Below, piece after piece: positions 47,376 through 56,388 of a stretch of DNA of 64,000 nt (within the stretch, counting starts at the first letter, position 1; every line of letters begins with the position of its first letter). Origin of the DNA: CAVQCA01 sp963763115 (GTDB lineage Bacteria; Pseudomonadota; Gammaproteobacteria; UBA9214); the NCBI GenBank assembly GCA_963763115.1, contig CAVXNM010000093.1, forward strand, positions 21,561 through 85,560. The letters are read 5' to 3'. A program made the translations under genes and the position numbers. Under the pieces are notes generated by a model. It saw nothing but the letters and a program-made list of their open reading frames with translations, made no database searches and was not told the origin of the DNA.

Positions 47376-47535
47376 TGCGGTAATCTCGCGGACAGGAAAA
47401 AAGAGAATCAGGCGGACTTCGCACCCCTGAGCAAGCCGCATCTCATTAGTAATGGCATCGATTGACAGTATTGACGGCTTTTATTCGCGACACTGCGCCG
47501 GATAGCCATTTGGTAATCCGGATTAGTCATTGCAT

Positions 47536-48147
47536 ATGAAACCCTTGAACTGGCACATGCGTGAGGCCGTGCGGCGACTCGGAGCGGGAGGAGTGATCGC
47601 CTATCCGACCGAAACGGTATACGGCCTGGGCTGTGACCCGTTCAAAGCCATGGCTGTGCTGCGATTGCTGGCTCTCAAGCAACGTAACATTGAACAGGGA
47701 CTCATCCTCATCGCCAGTGATTTTGCGCAACTCGAACCCCTGCTGCTGCCACTGTCAACCACTGTCAGAAACCGCATCCTGAAAACCTGGCCCGGCCCGG
47801 TAACCTGGACCCTGCCGTGTCTGCCGGAAACCCCGGTATGGCTGCGTGGCAGTCACCGGAGCCTGGCGGTACGCCTCACCAGCCACCCCCTTGCACGCAG
47901 CCTGTGCGAATCATGGAACGGCCCGCTGGTCTCCAGCAGCGCCAACCGCCACGGGAACCCCCCGGCGACCAGCGCGCTGGGTGTGCGCATCGCGTTTGAT
48001 GCCGACCTGGACTACATCCTGCACGGAAAGGTGACCGGAACCGGCAAGCCCAGCGAGATTCGTGATGGCATAACCGGCCGGGTGTTGCGCGGCAGCACCG
48101 CGGAACAAACAGACAGCGGCCGACAAATTGCGGCGCAGCCGCCGTGA
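47536..48147 (+). CDS. tsaC: Threonylcarbamoyl-AMP synthase (TsaC/RimN, YrdC family)
   Basis: 203 residues. The YrdC domain shows GGVIAYPTETVYGLGCDP, LKQRNIEQGLILIAS, WPGPVTWTLP and the SLAVRLTSHPL to PLVSSSANRHG segment. It makes threonylcarbamoyl-AMP for the t6A37 tRNA modification. There is no extra Sua5 C-terminal domain, so it is the short TsaC form. It is followed by hemF 213 bases later. Confidence 0.94.
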   Translation: MKPLNWHMREAVRRLGAGGVIAYPTETVYGLGCDPFKAMAVLRLLALKQRNIEQGLILIASDFAQLEPLLLPLSTTVRNRILKTWPGPVTWTLPCLPETPVWLRGSHRSLAVRLTSHPLARSLCESWNGPLVSSSANRHGNPPATSALGVRIAFDADLDYILHGKVTGTGKPSEIRDGITGRVLRGSTAEQTDSGRQIAAQPP

Positions 48148-48360
48148 AATCCCGGAGCAGCGGGGAGAGCGCAGATGAATCGCTGAACAGATTCAAGAAT
48201 AATGCCGTACTGGTTATGCTATTGCTGCTTTTTGAGGCATGACCATTAATTCCTGCTTTGGGTTCACAGTCACTGGATTGCCATCGATAACATGCATTTT
48301 TCCGCAAACAAGCGGGAAGTCTTGCAGGACCACCAACGATAACTAACCGGGCGGTGCCCC

Positions 48361-49296
48361 ATGTTTGAAAAAAATGTCGCCAACGACCCTGTCGAGCAGG
48401 TACGCACCTACCTGCAAAGGCTGCAGGACACCATTTGCAATGCCTGTGAAAAAGCCGATGGCACGGGCTGCTTCCGTAAGGACGAATGGTCTCGCCGGGA
48501 AGGCGGGGGAGGCCGCTCGCGCGTCATGGAGGAGGGCGCGGTATTTGAAAAGGCCGGCATCAATTTCTCCCATGTGTTCGGCAGTGAACTGCCTGCCTCG
48601 GCCAGTGCCAGCCGCCCGGAACTGGCCGGACGTCATTTTCAGGCCATGGGCGTGTCACTGGTCATCCACCCCCGCAATCCCTATGTACCCACCTCGCACG
48701 CCAACGTGCGCTTCTTTATCGCCGAAAAAGATGACGCAGAACCGGTATGGTGGTTCGGCGGCGGTTTCGATCTGACCCCGTATTACGGTTTTCGGGAAGA
48801 TGCCGTGCACTGGCACCGGCTCGCCCGGGAGGCCTGCGCCCCGTTCGGCGAGAACGTCTATTCCCGCTTCAAGAAATGGTGTGATGACTATTTCTACCTG
48901 AAACACCGCAATGAGCCGCGCGGTATCGGCGGCCTGTTCTTCGACGATCTCAACGAGGGCGGCTTTGAACACTGCTTCGCGCTCATGCGAAGCATCGGCG
49001 ATCACTACCTGCCGGCCTACCTGCCTATCGTCGAACGGCGCAAGGACATAGACTACGGCGAACACGAACGCGATTTTCAGGCCTACCGGCGCGGACGCTA
49101 TGTCGAGTTCAATCTGGTCTATGACCGCGGCACCCTGTTCGGCCTGCAATCTGGGGGACGCACCGAGGCCATCCTCATGTCGCTGCCACCGGTGGTCAAA
49201 TGGCGCTACGACTGGCACCCGGAACCCGGCACACAGGAAGCTGAACTTTACGAGGTTTTCCTCAAGCCCAAAGACTGGCTGGCTGATGGGGTGTGA
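48361..49296 (+). CDS. hemF: Oxygen-dependent coproporphyrinogen III oxidase
   Basis: 311 residues. Recognised motifs include PTSHANVRFFIAE, WWFGGGFDLTPYYGF, GIGGLFFDDLNEGGFEHCF and the C-terminal LMSLPPVVKWRYDW. It oxidatively decarboxylates coproporphyrinogen III to protoporphyrinogen IX, so this organism makes haem in air. The ribosome site is weak. hemB, hemC and hemD lie farther on. Confidence 0.96.
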   Translation: MFEKNVANDPVEQVRTYLQRLQDTICNACEKADGTGCFRKDEWSRREGGGGRSRVMEEGAVFEKAGINFSHVFGSELPASASASRPELAGRHFQAMGVSLVIHPRNPYVPTSHANVRFFIAEKDDAEPVWWFGGGFDLTPYYGFREDAVHWHRLAREACAPFGENVYSRFKKWCDDYFYLKHRNEPRGIGGLFFDDLNEGGFEHCFALMRSIGDHYLPAYLPIVERRKDIDYGEHERDFQAYRRGRYVEFNLVYDRGTLFGLQSGGRTEAILMSLPPVVKWRYDWHPEPGTQEAELYEVFLKPKDWLADGV

Positions 49297-49337
49297 TCCT
49301 TCCTGCGCTCCGCGATATACCTACTTCCCTGTAGGCA

Positions 49338-49364
49338 TAAAAAAACCCCGCCTTGCGGAGGGGT
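49338..49364 (-). terminator. Rho-independent terminator in the hemF-MITE interval
   Basis: Stem ACCCCGCC-4-GGAGGGGT (49345-49364). On the minus strand it is followed by a run of seven T (49338-49344), so it best fits a minus-strand transcript. On the plus strand it lies 48 bases after hemF but is followed only by a weak T-run. It may serve both directions. Confidence 0.6.
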
Positions 49365-49920
49365 TAAAACGCTTTTCAGCGTCGGAGGAGCCGGTACTGC
49401 TGTGCAATGAAAAATCCGCTTTAAGATGGATCCTGGTCATCCCTGACGCCTGGCGGATCCATTTCAAAACAGAGTTTGCCCCGTCGTTCAGCAAGCTTAT
49501 CGACACCGGTGCAAGATCCTTGAGCATTTTTTCAACAGAGAGTCTTTATCTCGGAGCCTGTCGGACTTGGGTGATCGAAGCGAGCATGGTGGGAGAACGA
49601 AAACAGATTTTCACGATTTCGAGGCGCATAGTCATTCTACGCAACGAGGAATCGGGGAAATATGGTCCGCTCTCCCGCCAGCACAGTAGATCAATCCTAA
49701 GTCCGACAGGCTCCTAGAGACTTCTGTCGTACTTGTCATTCCGGCCCGGCTGAAATGAAAAACCTGGATCAGGAGCTGACGCAAGGCAAGTTGATCAGCA
49801 TACAAAAACTTATTGTTATTAATCGTCTTATGTACATTACGCCGCGCTTGTGGATACCGTTTGCGCAGCCAGCTACTGGCGCCCGCAATCATCAGAATGC
49901 GCCACACGGCAAACAGCATC
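49365..49920. other. Intergenic region with a MITE, otherwise empty
   Basis: Between the hemF terminator and the minus-strand gene at 49921 there is no supported gene. It contains the MITE at 49553-49714 and unremarkable sequence on each side. Confidence 0.4.
49553..49714. mobile_element. 162-bp MITE with perfect 16-bp inverted termini
   Basis: The ends GGAGCCTGTCGGACTT (49553-49568) and AAGTCCGACAGGCTCC (49699-49714) are exact reverse complements. The interior has no reading frame of note. The size, terminal repeats and absence of a transposase fit a miniature inverted-repeat element mobilised by a full-length IS elsewhere. A clear target duplication cannot be assigned. It is inserted harmlessly between hemF and the gene at 49921. 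Confidence 0.8.
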
Positions 49921-50499
49921 CTAACCCAGCGTGTCGTGGTGCAGGTGCTCGTGAACGCTGCGCTCCCCCCCCTGCAGGCGACGTATAACCGCGGCCTCCT
50001 TCAGCAAGGACCGCAGGTCTTGCGCAACGACAGGAGTCTCCGACAACGGCAGATAATCCAGGAGTTCATGACGCCTGAGCAGCAGGACATAATCCGCGGT
50101 ATCCAGATGCCGGGCCGCCAGTGAGAAGCCACGCGCCAGGTAGTGCCGGGCGGGCAGGCGCTTGCCGCTGATCAACAGCTGGCCGTAGACCAGCTCCACC
50201 AGGGCACGCTCGCTGTCATCGCAGGCCAGTGCGGATAGCTGCTGGTAATCCAGCGTGCTGCCGCTCTGCAGCCAGTGATGACAGATCATCCTTAGGACGT
50301 GCAGCGTATAACAGCGACCACCGCGACACAGGCACGGTCGCAACCGCCGCTGGGCACGATCGAGCAGCGCCCGCGCGTCTGGTATCGAGATCGGATCGGC
50401 ATACCAGCCGGTCAGCGATGGCCATGCCGGCTTCAGCAGTTCAGCCGCCGCGCATATCTCGGGAGTCATAACCATCTGTTTAAGCGGGGACATTGGCAT
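49921..50499 (-). CDS. Conserved protein of unknown function upstream of hemB
   Basis: 192 residues, helical. A cysteine-containing loop, CLCRGGRCYTLH (about 56-67), is followed by a helical bundle. It ends GGERSVHEHLHHDTLG, a histidine-rich tail. It is soluble, with no signal peptide. The start may be at 50499 or at an ATG eight to ten codons later. It is divergent from hemB. I cannot name a family; CLCRGGRC with HEHLHH could bind metal. Confidence 0.55.
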   Translation of the reverse strand: MPMSPLKQMVMTPEICAAAELLKPAWPSLTGWYADPISIPDARALLDRAQRRLRPCLCRGGRCYTLHVLRMICHHWLQSGSTLDYQQLSALACDDSERALVELVYGQLLISGKRLPARHYLARGFSLAARHLDTADYVLLLRRHELLDYLPLSETPVVAQDLRSLLKEAAVIRRLQGGERSVHEHLHHDTLG

Positions 50500-50618
50500 G
50501 ACATGAGCTTACACGCCGGCATGCGCCGATGTATAGCCAGGAGTATTAGCAAACAGGGACTGACCCTGGCTGGCAGTCACGGTACACTGTAGGCTGGCAA
50601 CCGATCCCGGAGTCTTCT

Positions 50619-51638
50619 GTGACAGAAAAACAATCAGCACAGGGCGGTTTCCCCGCTACTCGCATGCGTCGTATGCGGCGTGATGTGTTTTCCCGGCGTC
50701 TCATGCGCGAGCACCGACTGACCACCGATGATCTCATCTATCCAGTGTTCATACTGGAAGGCGAGCGACGGCGCGAGCCGGTTGCATCCATGCCGGGCAT
50801 CGATCGCCTGAGCATCGATGAACTGCTGCGCGAAGCGTCCGAGATACACGCGCTCGGCATTCCTGCCATGGCGCTGTTCCCGGTCACTCCACCGGAACAG
50901 AAAGCCGAAGATGCGCGCGAGGCCTACAACCCGCAGGGGCTGGCGCAGCGAGCGGTGCGCGCGCTCAAGGACGCGCTGCCGGAACTGGGTGTCATTACCG
51001 ATGTGGCGCTGGACCCGTTCACCACTCACGGGCAGGACGGCCTGATCGACGCCGCCGGCTACGTGCTCAACGATGAGACGGTCGAGGTGCTGGTCAGGCA
51101 GGCCCTTTCGCACGCCGCGGCCGGCGCCGATATCGTGGCCCCATCCGACATGATGGACGGACGCATCGGCGCGGTGCGTACGGCGCTGGAAGCGGCCGGT
51201 TACCGCAATACGCGTATCCTGGCCTATTCGGCCAAGTATGCCTCCAGCTTCTACGGCCCGTTTCGCGATGCGGTCGGTTCAGCGACCAACCTCGGCGGCG
51301 GCAATAAATTCAGCTACCAGATGGATCCGGCCAACAGCAATGAGTCACTGCGCGAGGTGGCGCTCGACCTGGAGGAAGGGGCGGACATGGTGATGGTGAA
51401 GCCGGGCATGCCTTACCTGGACATCATCCGGCGCGTGAAGGACGACTTCGGCGTCCCGACCTTGGCCTATCAGGTCAGTGGTGAATACGCCATGCTCAAG
51501 GCCGCGTCACAAAACGGCTGGCTGGACGAGCGGGCCGTGGTGATGGAATCCCTGCTCGCCATGAAGCGCGCGGGCGCCGACGGCATTCTGACCTATTTCG
51601 CCAGGGCGGTCGGTCACTGGCTGCAGACGGACGAATGA
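50619..51638 (+). CDS. hemB: Delta-aminolevulinic acid dehydratase (porphobilinogen synthase)
   Basis: 339 residues from a GTG at 50619 (an ATG at 50664 is an alternative). The Schiff-base lysines are in AYSAKYASSFYG and MVKPGMPYLDI. The metal site reads DVALDPFTTHGQDG, with Asp residues in place of the zinc-binding cysteines, so it is the magnesium-type enzyme. It condenses two aminolevulinate molecules to porphobilinogen. aroE follows with a four-base overlap. Confidence 0.96.
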   Translation: MTEKQSAQGGFPATRMRRMRRDVFSRRLMREHRLTTDDLIYPVFILEGERRREPVASMPGIDRLSIDELLREASEIHALGIPAMALFPVTPPEQKAEDAREAYNPQGLAQRAVRALKDALPELGVITDVALDPFTTHGQDGLIDAAGYVLNDETVEVLVRQALSHAAAGADIVAPSDMMDGRIGAVRTALEAAGYRNTRILAYSAKYASSFYGPFRDAVGSATNLGGGNKFSYQMDPANSNESLREVALDLEEGADMVMVKPGMPYLDIIRRVKDDFGVPTLAYQVSGEYAMLKAASQNGWLDERAVVMESLLAMKRAGADGILTYFARAVGHWLQTDE

Positions 51639-52456
51639 CCGATCGCTACGCCGTCATGGGCAATCCGATTGCCCACAGCAAATCACCCCCCATCCATGCG
51701 CTGTTCGCCGCCCAGTTCGGATACGACATCGAGTACCGCGCCATACTGGTCGAGCCGGGTCATTTTGCGCAGGCGGTTGCCGAGTTTCAGGCGCAGGGCG
51801 GCAAGGGACTGAACGTCACCGTGCCCTTCAAGGAGGAGGCCTGGGCACTCGCCTCTACGCGCAGTGCGCGGGCTCAACGCGCCGGCGCCGTCAATACGCT
51901 GCTGCTGGACCCGTCCGGGTCGCACTACGGCGACAACACCGACGGCGTGGGCCTGGTCCGCGATTTGAAAAGCAACCAGGGCTGCGAGCTTGCCGGCAAG
52001 GCAGTACTGCTGCTCGGCGCCGGCGGGGCGGCGCGCGGCGTGATCGAGCCGCTGCTGGATGAAAAGCCGGCACTGCTGGTGATCGCCAACCGCACACCCG
52101 GCAAGGCCGTTGAACTCGCCCGTGCCTTCCGCGAATCCGGTCACATCGACGGCTGCGGCCTGGATTCGCTTGCAGACCGGTCATTCGACATCATCATCAA
52201 CGCCACCGCCGCCGGGCTGCTGGGCGAGGTACCTGACCTGCCGCCCGAAGTGGTGCAGACGCATAGCTGGTGCTATGACATGATGTACGCCGATGAGCCG
52301 ACCGCATTCATGCGCTGGGCGCAGGAACTCGGCGCGGAGCGAGCGCTGGACGGACTGGGTATGTTGGTGGAACAGGCTGCGGAAGCATTTTTCCTGTGGC
52401 GCGGTGTCAGGCCAGCTACCGAACCGGTGATCCAGTCCTTGCGTCAGCGCCGGTAA
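51635..52456 (+). CDS. aroE: Shikimate dehydrogenase
   Basis: 273 residues. The shikimate site NPIAHSKSPPIHALF, the catalytic-Lys motif NVTVPFKEEAW, the NADP fold LLGAGGAARGV and the late DGLGMLVEQAAEAFFLW are all present. It reduces 3-dehydroshikimate. It is translationally coupled to hemB (ATGA). Its 3' end overlaps the convergent RRM-like gene by 13 bases. Confidence 0.96.
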   Translation: MTDRYAVMGNPIAHSKSPPIHALFAAQFGYDIEYRAILVEPGHFAQAVAEFQAQGGKGLNVTVPFKEEAWALASTRSARAQRAGAVNTLLLDPSGSHYGDNTDGVGLVRDLKSNQGCELAGKAVLLLGAGGAARGVIEPLLDEKPALLVIANRTPGKAVELARAFRESGHIDGCGLDSLADRSFDIIINATAAGLLGEVPDLPPEVVQTHSWCYDMMYADEPTAFMRWAQELGAERALDGLGMLVEQAAEAFFLWRGVRPATEPVIQSLRQRR

Positions 52457-52788
52457 GGCATAACGGAGCGGCGCTCGGCCACGCGCCGCTCGGGGCCATC
52501 CCAGCGAATCTCGCGCCAGTCCAGCCGTCGGCGCTCGTTGCCAGCGGTGCGATTCCTGAACTCCCGGGCAACCAGCATGTGATCGTGACAGGTTCTGCCA
52601 TGAACCCGACCGATCAGCCTGTGCCCCTCCCGTTCAGAACGGGTTTGAACCAGGGCATAACGGTGCACGCCACCATTGCCATCATGCTTCTTGATGATCC
52701 GGGGAATCATCCCCCCTGCCAGACCCGCGAAGGCGCAAGCATCCCGGTCCGTGACGACAGCCGCCAAGTTGCCGATGAAAACGATCAT
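52444..52788 (-). CDS. Probable RRM-type RNA-binding protein
   Basis: 114 residues with a strong AAGGAAAGGA ribosome site. The start MIVFIGNLAAVVTDRD resembles RNP2 of an RNA-recognition motif. HRYALVQTRSEREGHRLIGR and VHGRTCHDHMLVAREFRNR resemble the RNP1 strand, second helix and last strand. A basic tail (ERRVAERRSVMPYRR) follows. RNP1 lacks the usual GFG/FV aromatics, so RNA contacts may be altered. It converges with aroE. Confidence 0.55.
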   Translation of the reverse strand: MIVFIGNLAAVVTDRDACAFAGLAGGMIPRIIKKHDGNGGVHRYALVQTRSEREGHRLIGRVHGRTCHDHMLVAREFRNRTAGNERRRLDWREIRWDGPERRVAERRSVMPYRR

Positions 52789-52840
52789 TTTTCCTTTCCT
52801 TGAATTTAATTTCGATGTGCTGGAAGCGGGTGCGGGTCAT

Positions 52841-53374
52841 TCAGTCGCCGGAGCGGTACCGATTCTTCAGCTCCACATAATGTTCGGGGGAGTACCCGAG
52901 AAAGGCGCGCTCCTGTTCGCGCAGGGGTCGCACGCGGCGTGCGGGGGAACCCATCCAGAGAAAACCGCCCTGGAGATCCTGGCCAGGCGGCACCAGGCTA
53001 CCGGCGCCCAGCAAGACCCCGGAATGCAGGATTGCACCGTCCATCACCGTCGCCCCCATGCCGACGAGACAGCCATCCTCGATGCTGCAGCCATGCAGGA
53101 TAACTTGGTGCCCGACAGTGATGTCCGCCCCGATGCGCAGCGGGAACCCCCCCGGCGCGAATTCACTGTCATGGCTGACGTGCAGAATGGTCCCATCCTG
53201 GATATTGGTGCGCGCGCCGATCTCGATGGAATTGACGTCACCGCGGGCGACGACCATCGGCCACAGCGATGCGTCCTCGCCGACGGTGACGTCACCGATC
53301 ACCACGGCGCTCGCATCCACGTAGGCGCTTGCCGCGATGCGCGGGCTAATTCCCAGATAGCGTCGTAGTGTCAT
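52841..53374 (-). CDS. Gamma-class carbonic anhydrase family protein (YrdA-like)
   Basis: 177 residues, a left-handed beta-helix of hexapeptide repeats. Segments such as VARGDVNSIEIGARTNIQDG, TVGHQVILHGCSIEDGC and VGMGATVMDGAILHSG are typical, and the His residues at the expected metal sites are present (TILHVSH, VGHQ, LHGC). Homologues bind zinc or iron, and many lack measurable carbonic anhydrase activity. It is 52 bases upstream of the RRM-like gene on the same strand. Confidence 0.88.
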   Translation of the reverse strand: MTLRRYLGISPRIAASAYVDASAVVIGDVTVGEDASLWPMVVARGDVNSIEIGARTNIQDGTILHVSHDSEFAPGGFPLRIGADITVGHQVILHGCSIEDGCLVGMGATVMDGAILHSGVLLGAGSLVPPGQDLQGGFLWMGSPARRVRPLREQERAFLGYSPEHYVELKNRYRSGD

Positions 53375-53513
53375 AACGCAAACTTACCTGTTCACTGCAC
53401 ATTCTTGCAAGCCATTGACAGCGGCTAATCGGCTAACGGTTTACACCGGCGCCATGCTAGAGTAGGCATCCCCGCTGCCCCCGTCACACGATCACATAGA
53501 GGTACCGCAAAGC

Positions 53514-55553
53514 ATGTACAATCCCCTGCTGGAACTGCATGGCCTGCCGCCATTTTCGAGCATCCGGCCGGAACATGTCGTACCGGCCGTCGAGCAGCTG
53601 CTGACCGAGGCACGGCAGCGAGTCAGGGAGTTGCTCGAGAGCAACACACACTACACCTGGGAAAATCTGGTCGAACCGCTGGAAGCGATGGATGACCACA
53701 TCAACCGCGCCTGGTCACCGGTCAGCCACATGAACGCGGTAGTGAATACCGAAGCCCTGCGCGAGGCCTACAATGCCTGCCTGCCGAAACTGAGCGAATA
53801 CAGCACCGAGATGGGCCAGAACGAAGGTCTGTATCGCGCCTTCCGGCAGATCGCAGACGGCGCAGAATACACCCGGCTCGATACCGCACAAAAAAAAATC
53901 ATCGACAACGCACTGCGCGAATTCCGTCTCTCGGGCATTGAACTGGACCAGGCGGCACGCGATCGCTACAGGGCGATCATGCAGGATCTGTCGAAACTGA
54001 CGTCATCATTCAGCGACAACGTACTGGACGCCACCAATACCTGGCACATGCAGATCGACGACGAGGGGCTGCTGGCCGGCCTGCCGGCATCGGCGCTTGC
54101 GCTTGCCAGGCAGACGGCGGCCCGGCGGCGACTGGCCGGCTGGGTGCTTACGCTGGAGTTCCCTTCCTACTACCCGACCATGACCTATGCCGACAATCGC
54201 GCATTGCGCGAGGAGCTCTACACCGCCTATGTCACGCGCGCCTCGGACCAGGGGCCGGATGCCGGCAAGTGGGACAACGCCGCCACCATGGAACAGATTC
54301 TGGCGCTACGCCACGAAGCCGCGACCCTGCTCGGCTTCGGCAACTATGCTGAGCGCTCCCTCGCCACCAAGATGGCGGAATCCACCGAGCAGGTCACGAA
54401 CTTTCTCAACGACCTGGCGATGCGCTCCAAAGCCGACGCCGAGATGGAACTCGAGGAGGTCAGGACCTATGCACGCGAACAGCATGTGATGAAAGACCTG
54501 AAGCCCTGGGATATCCCCTATTACTCGGAAAAACTGCGCCAGCAAAAATACGCCATCTCCCAGGAAGAGCTGAAGCCCTACTTCCCGGAACCCCGCGTCA
54601 TCGACGGTCTGTTCTCGATCGTGGAGCGCCTCTACGGCATCACCATTGAGCAGGTCGAGGGCGTGGACACCTGGCACGAGGACGTGCGCTTCTATCGCAT
54701 CCACGACGACGCCGGCGAACTGCGCGGTGAATTCTTCCTGGATCTGTTCGCACGCCCGCACAAGCGCGGAGGCGCCTGGATGGACGAATGCATCACCCGG
54801 CGCAAGACGAGTGACGGTCTGCAGATACCCGTGGCCTACCTGGTCTGCAACTTTTCACCGCCAATCGGCGACGACCCCGCGCTGTTTACCCATGACGAGG
54901 TAACCACCCTGTTCCACGAATTCGGGCACGGGCTGCATCACCTGCTGACCAGGGTGGACTACGCCGGCGTGTCCGGCATCAGCGGTGTGGCCTGGGACGC
55001 CGTCGAACTGCCCAGCCAGTTCATGGAAAACTGGTGCTGGGAACGCGAGGCGCTGGACCTTATCGCGAGCCACTACCAGACCGGCGAGACCCTCCCGGAG
55101 CCGCTCTACCAGCGCATGCGTACGGCAAGGAATTTCCAGTCCGCCATGCAGATGGTGCGCCAGCTTGAATTTGCCCTGTTCGATTTCCACCTGCACCGGG
55201 ATTATGATCCGGAACGGGGTGCGCGCGTGCACGAGATTCTCGAGGGAGTGCGTGAACAGGTGGCGGTAATACGCCCCCCGGCCTTCAACCGTTTCGAGAA
55301 CAGTTTTACCCATGTCTTCTCGGGCGGCTACGCGGCAGGCTATTACAGCTACAAATGGGCTGAAGTCCTCTCCGCGGACGCCTTCTCGGCCTTCGAGGAA
55401 ACCGGCATCTTCGATCGTGATACCGGCAGCAAATTCCTCAGCAGCATCCTGGAGCAGGGCGGTTCACGCGAACCGATGGAACTGTTTGTCGATTTCCGCG
55501 GCCGTGAACCGACGATCGAGGCCCTGCTGCGTCACAGCGGTCTCAGCACCTGA
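53514..55553 (+). CDS. prlC: Oligopeptidase A
   Basis: 679 residues, a M3-family zinc metallopeptidase. The active site is TLFHEFGHGLHHLL, and the C-terminal FSGGYAAGYYSYKWAEV segment is typical. It degrades short peptides, including cleaved signal peptides, in the cytoplasm. xthA begins at its stop codon (TGATG). Confidence 0.96.
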   Translation: MYNPLLELHGLPPFSSIRPEHVVPAVEQLLTEARQRVRELLESNTHYTWENLVEPLEAMDDHINRAWSPVSHMNAVVNTEALREAYNACLPKLSEYSTEMGQNEGLYRAFRQIADGAEYTRLDTAQKKIIDNALREFRLSGIELDQAARDRYRAIMQDLSKLTSSFSDNVLDATNTWHMQIDDEGLLAGLPASALALARQTAARRRLAGWVLTLEFPSYYPTMTYADNRALREELYTAYVTRASDQGPDAGKWDNAATMEQILALRHEAATLLGFGNYAERSLATKMAESTEQVTNFLNDLAMRSKADAEMELEEVRTYAREQHVMKDLKPWDIPYYSEKLRQQKYAISQEELKPYFPEPRVIDGLFSIVERLYGITIEQVEGVDTWHEDVRFYRIHDDAGELRGEFFLDLFARPHKRGGAWMDECITRRKTSDGLQIPVAYLVCNFSPPIGDDPALFTHDEVTTLFHEFGHGLHHLLTRVDYAGVSGISGVAWDAVELPSQFMENWCWEREALDLIASHYQTGETLPEPLYQRMRTARNFQSAMQMVRQLEFALFDFHLHRDYDPERGARVHEILEGVREQVAVIRPPAFNRFENSFTHVFSGGYAAGYYSYKWAEVLSADAFSAFEETGIFDRDTGSKFLSSILEQGGSREPMELFVDFRGREPTIEALLRHSGLST

Positions 55554-56326
55554 TGACGATAAAAATCGCCACCTGGAACGTCAATTCCCTGAAGGTGCGC
55601 CTGCCACAGGTGCTCGACTGGCTCGCCGCGAACAGACCTGACGTGTTGTGCCTGCAGGAAACCAAACTGACCGATGACAACTTTCCGGCCAAGGTCATCG
55701 ATGATGCCGGATATCACGTCGTTTACGCCGGTGAGAAGACCTACAATGGCGTGGCCGTGATCAGCCGGCATCCGACCACCGATATCGTCACCGATCCACC
55801 AGGGCTCGAGGATGCACAGCGCCGTGTTCTCGCCGTCAGCTGCAATAGCATACGTATCCTGAACCTCTATGTCGTCAACGGCCAGGAGGTGGGCAGCGAC
55901 AAATACGCCTGGAAGCTCGAGTGGCTTTCCCGGATCAGCCGTTACGTCCACACCCAGCTCAAGGAATATGACCATCTGGTGGTGCTGGGTGATTTCAATA
56001 TTGCACCCGAGGACCGCGATGTACACGACCCCGAGGCCTGGCATGAGCGTATTCTCTGTTCAACACCGGAACGCCAGTCACTTAGTACCCTGCTGGACCT
56101 GGGCCTGGTAGACACCTTCCGGTTGTTCGAACAGGAGGATAGCAGTTTCAGCTGGTGGGACTACCGCGCCGCCGGCTTCCGTCGCAACCTGGGCCTGCGC
56201 ATTGACCTGATCCTCGCCAGCCGCTCCCTCGCGGCCGGCTGCACCGCCTGTCGCATCGACAAGGAACCGCGCCGCCTGGAGCGTCCCTCGGATCACGCCC
56301 CGGTGATTGCCGAGTTCACTATTTAG
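55553..56326 (+). CDS. xthA: Exodeoxyribonuclease III
   Basis: 257 residues of the exonuclease-endonuclease-phosphatase fold. Motifs: TWNVNSLK, CLQETKL, GDFNIAPEDRD, RIDLILAS and PSDHAPVIAEF. It cuts at abasic sites and has 3'-5' exonuclease activity. Its start overlaps the prlC stop by one base. Confidence 0.95.
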   Translation: MTIKIATWNVNSLKVRLPQVLDWLAANRPDVLCLQETKLTDDNFPAKVIDDAGYHVVYAGEKTYNGVAVISRHPTTDIVTDPPGLEDAQRRVLAVSCNSIRILNLYVVNGQEVGSDKYAWKLEWLSRISRYVHTQLKEYDHLVVLGDFNIAPEDRDVHDPEAWHERILCSTPERQSLSTLLDLGLVDTFRLFEQEDSSFSWWDYRAAGFRRNLGLRIDLILASRSLAAGCTACRIDKEPRRLERPSDHAPVIAEFTI

Positions 56327-56388
56327 AGTACGAATAATATTTGGTTAATTTACTTAATATTGTTATAAGTAACTGAAATATAATAACT

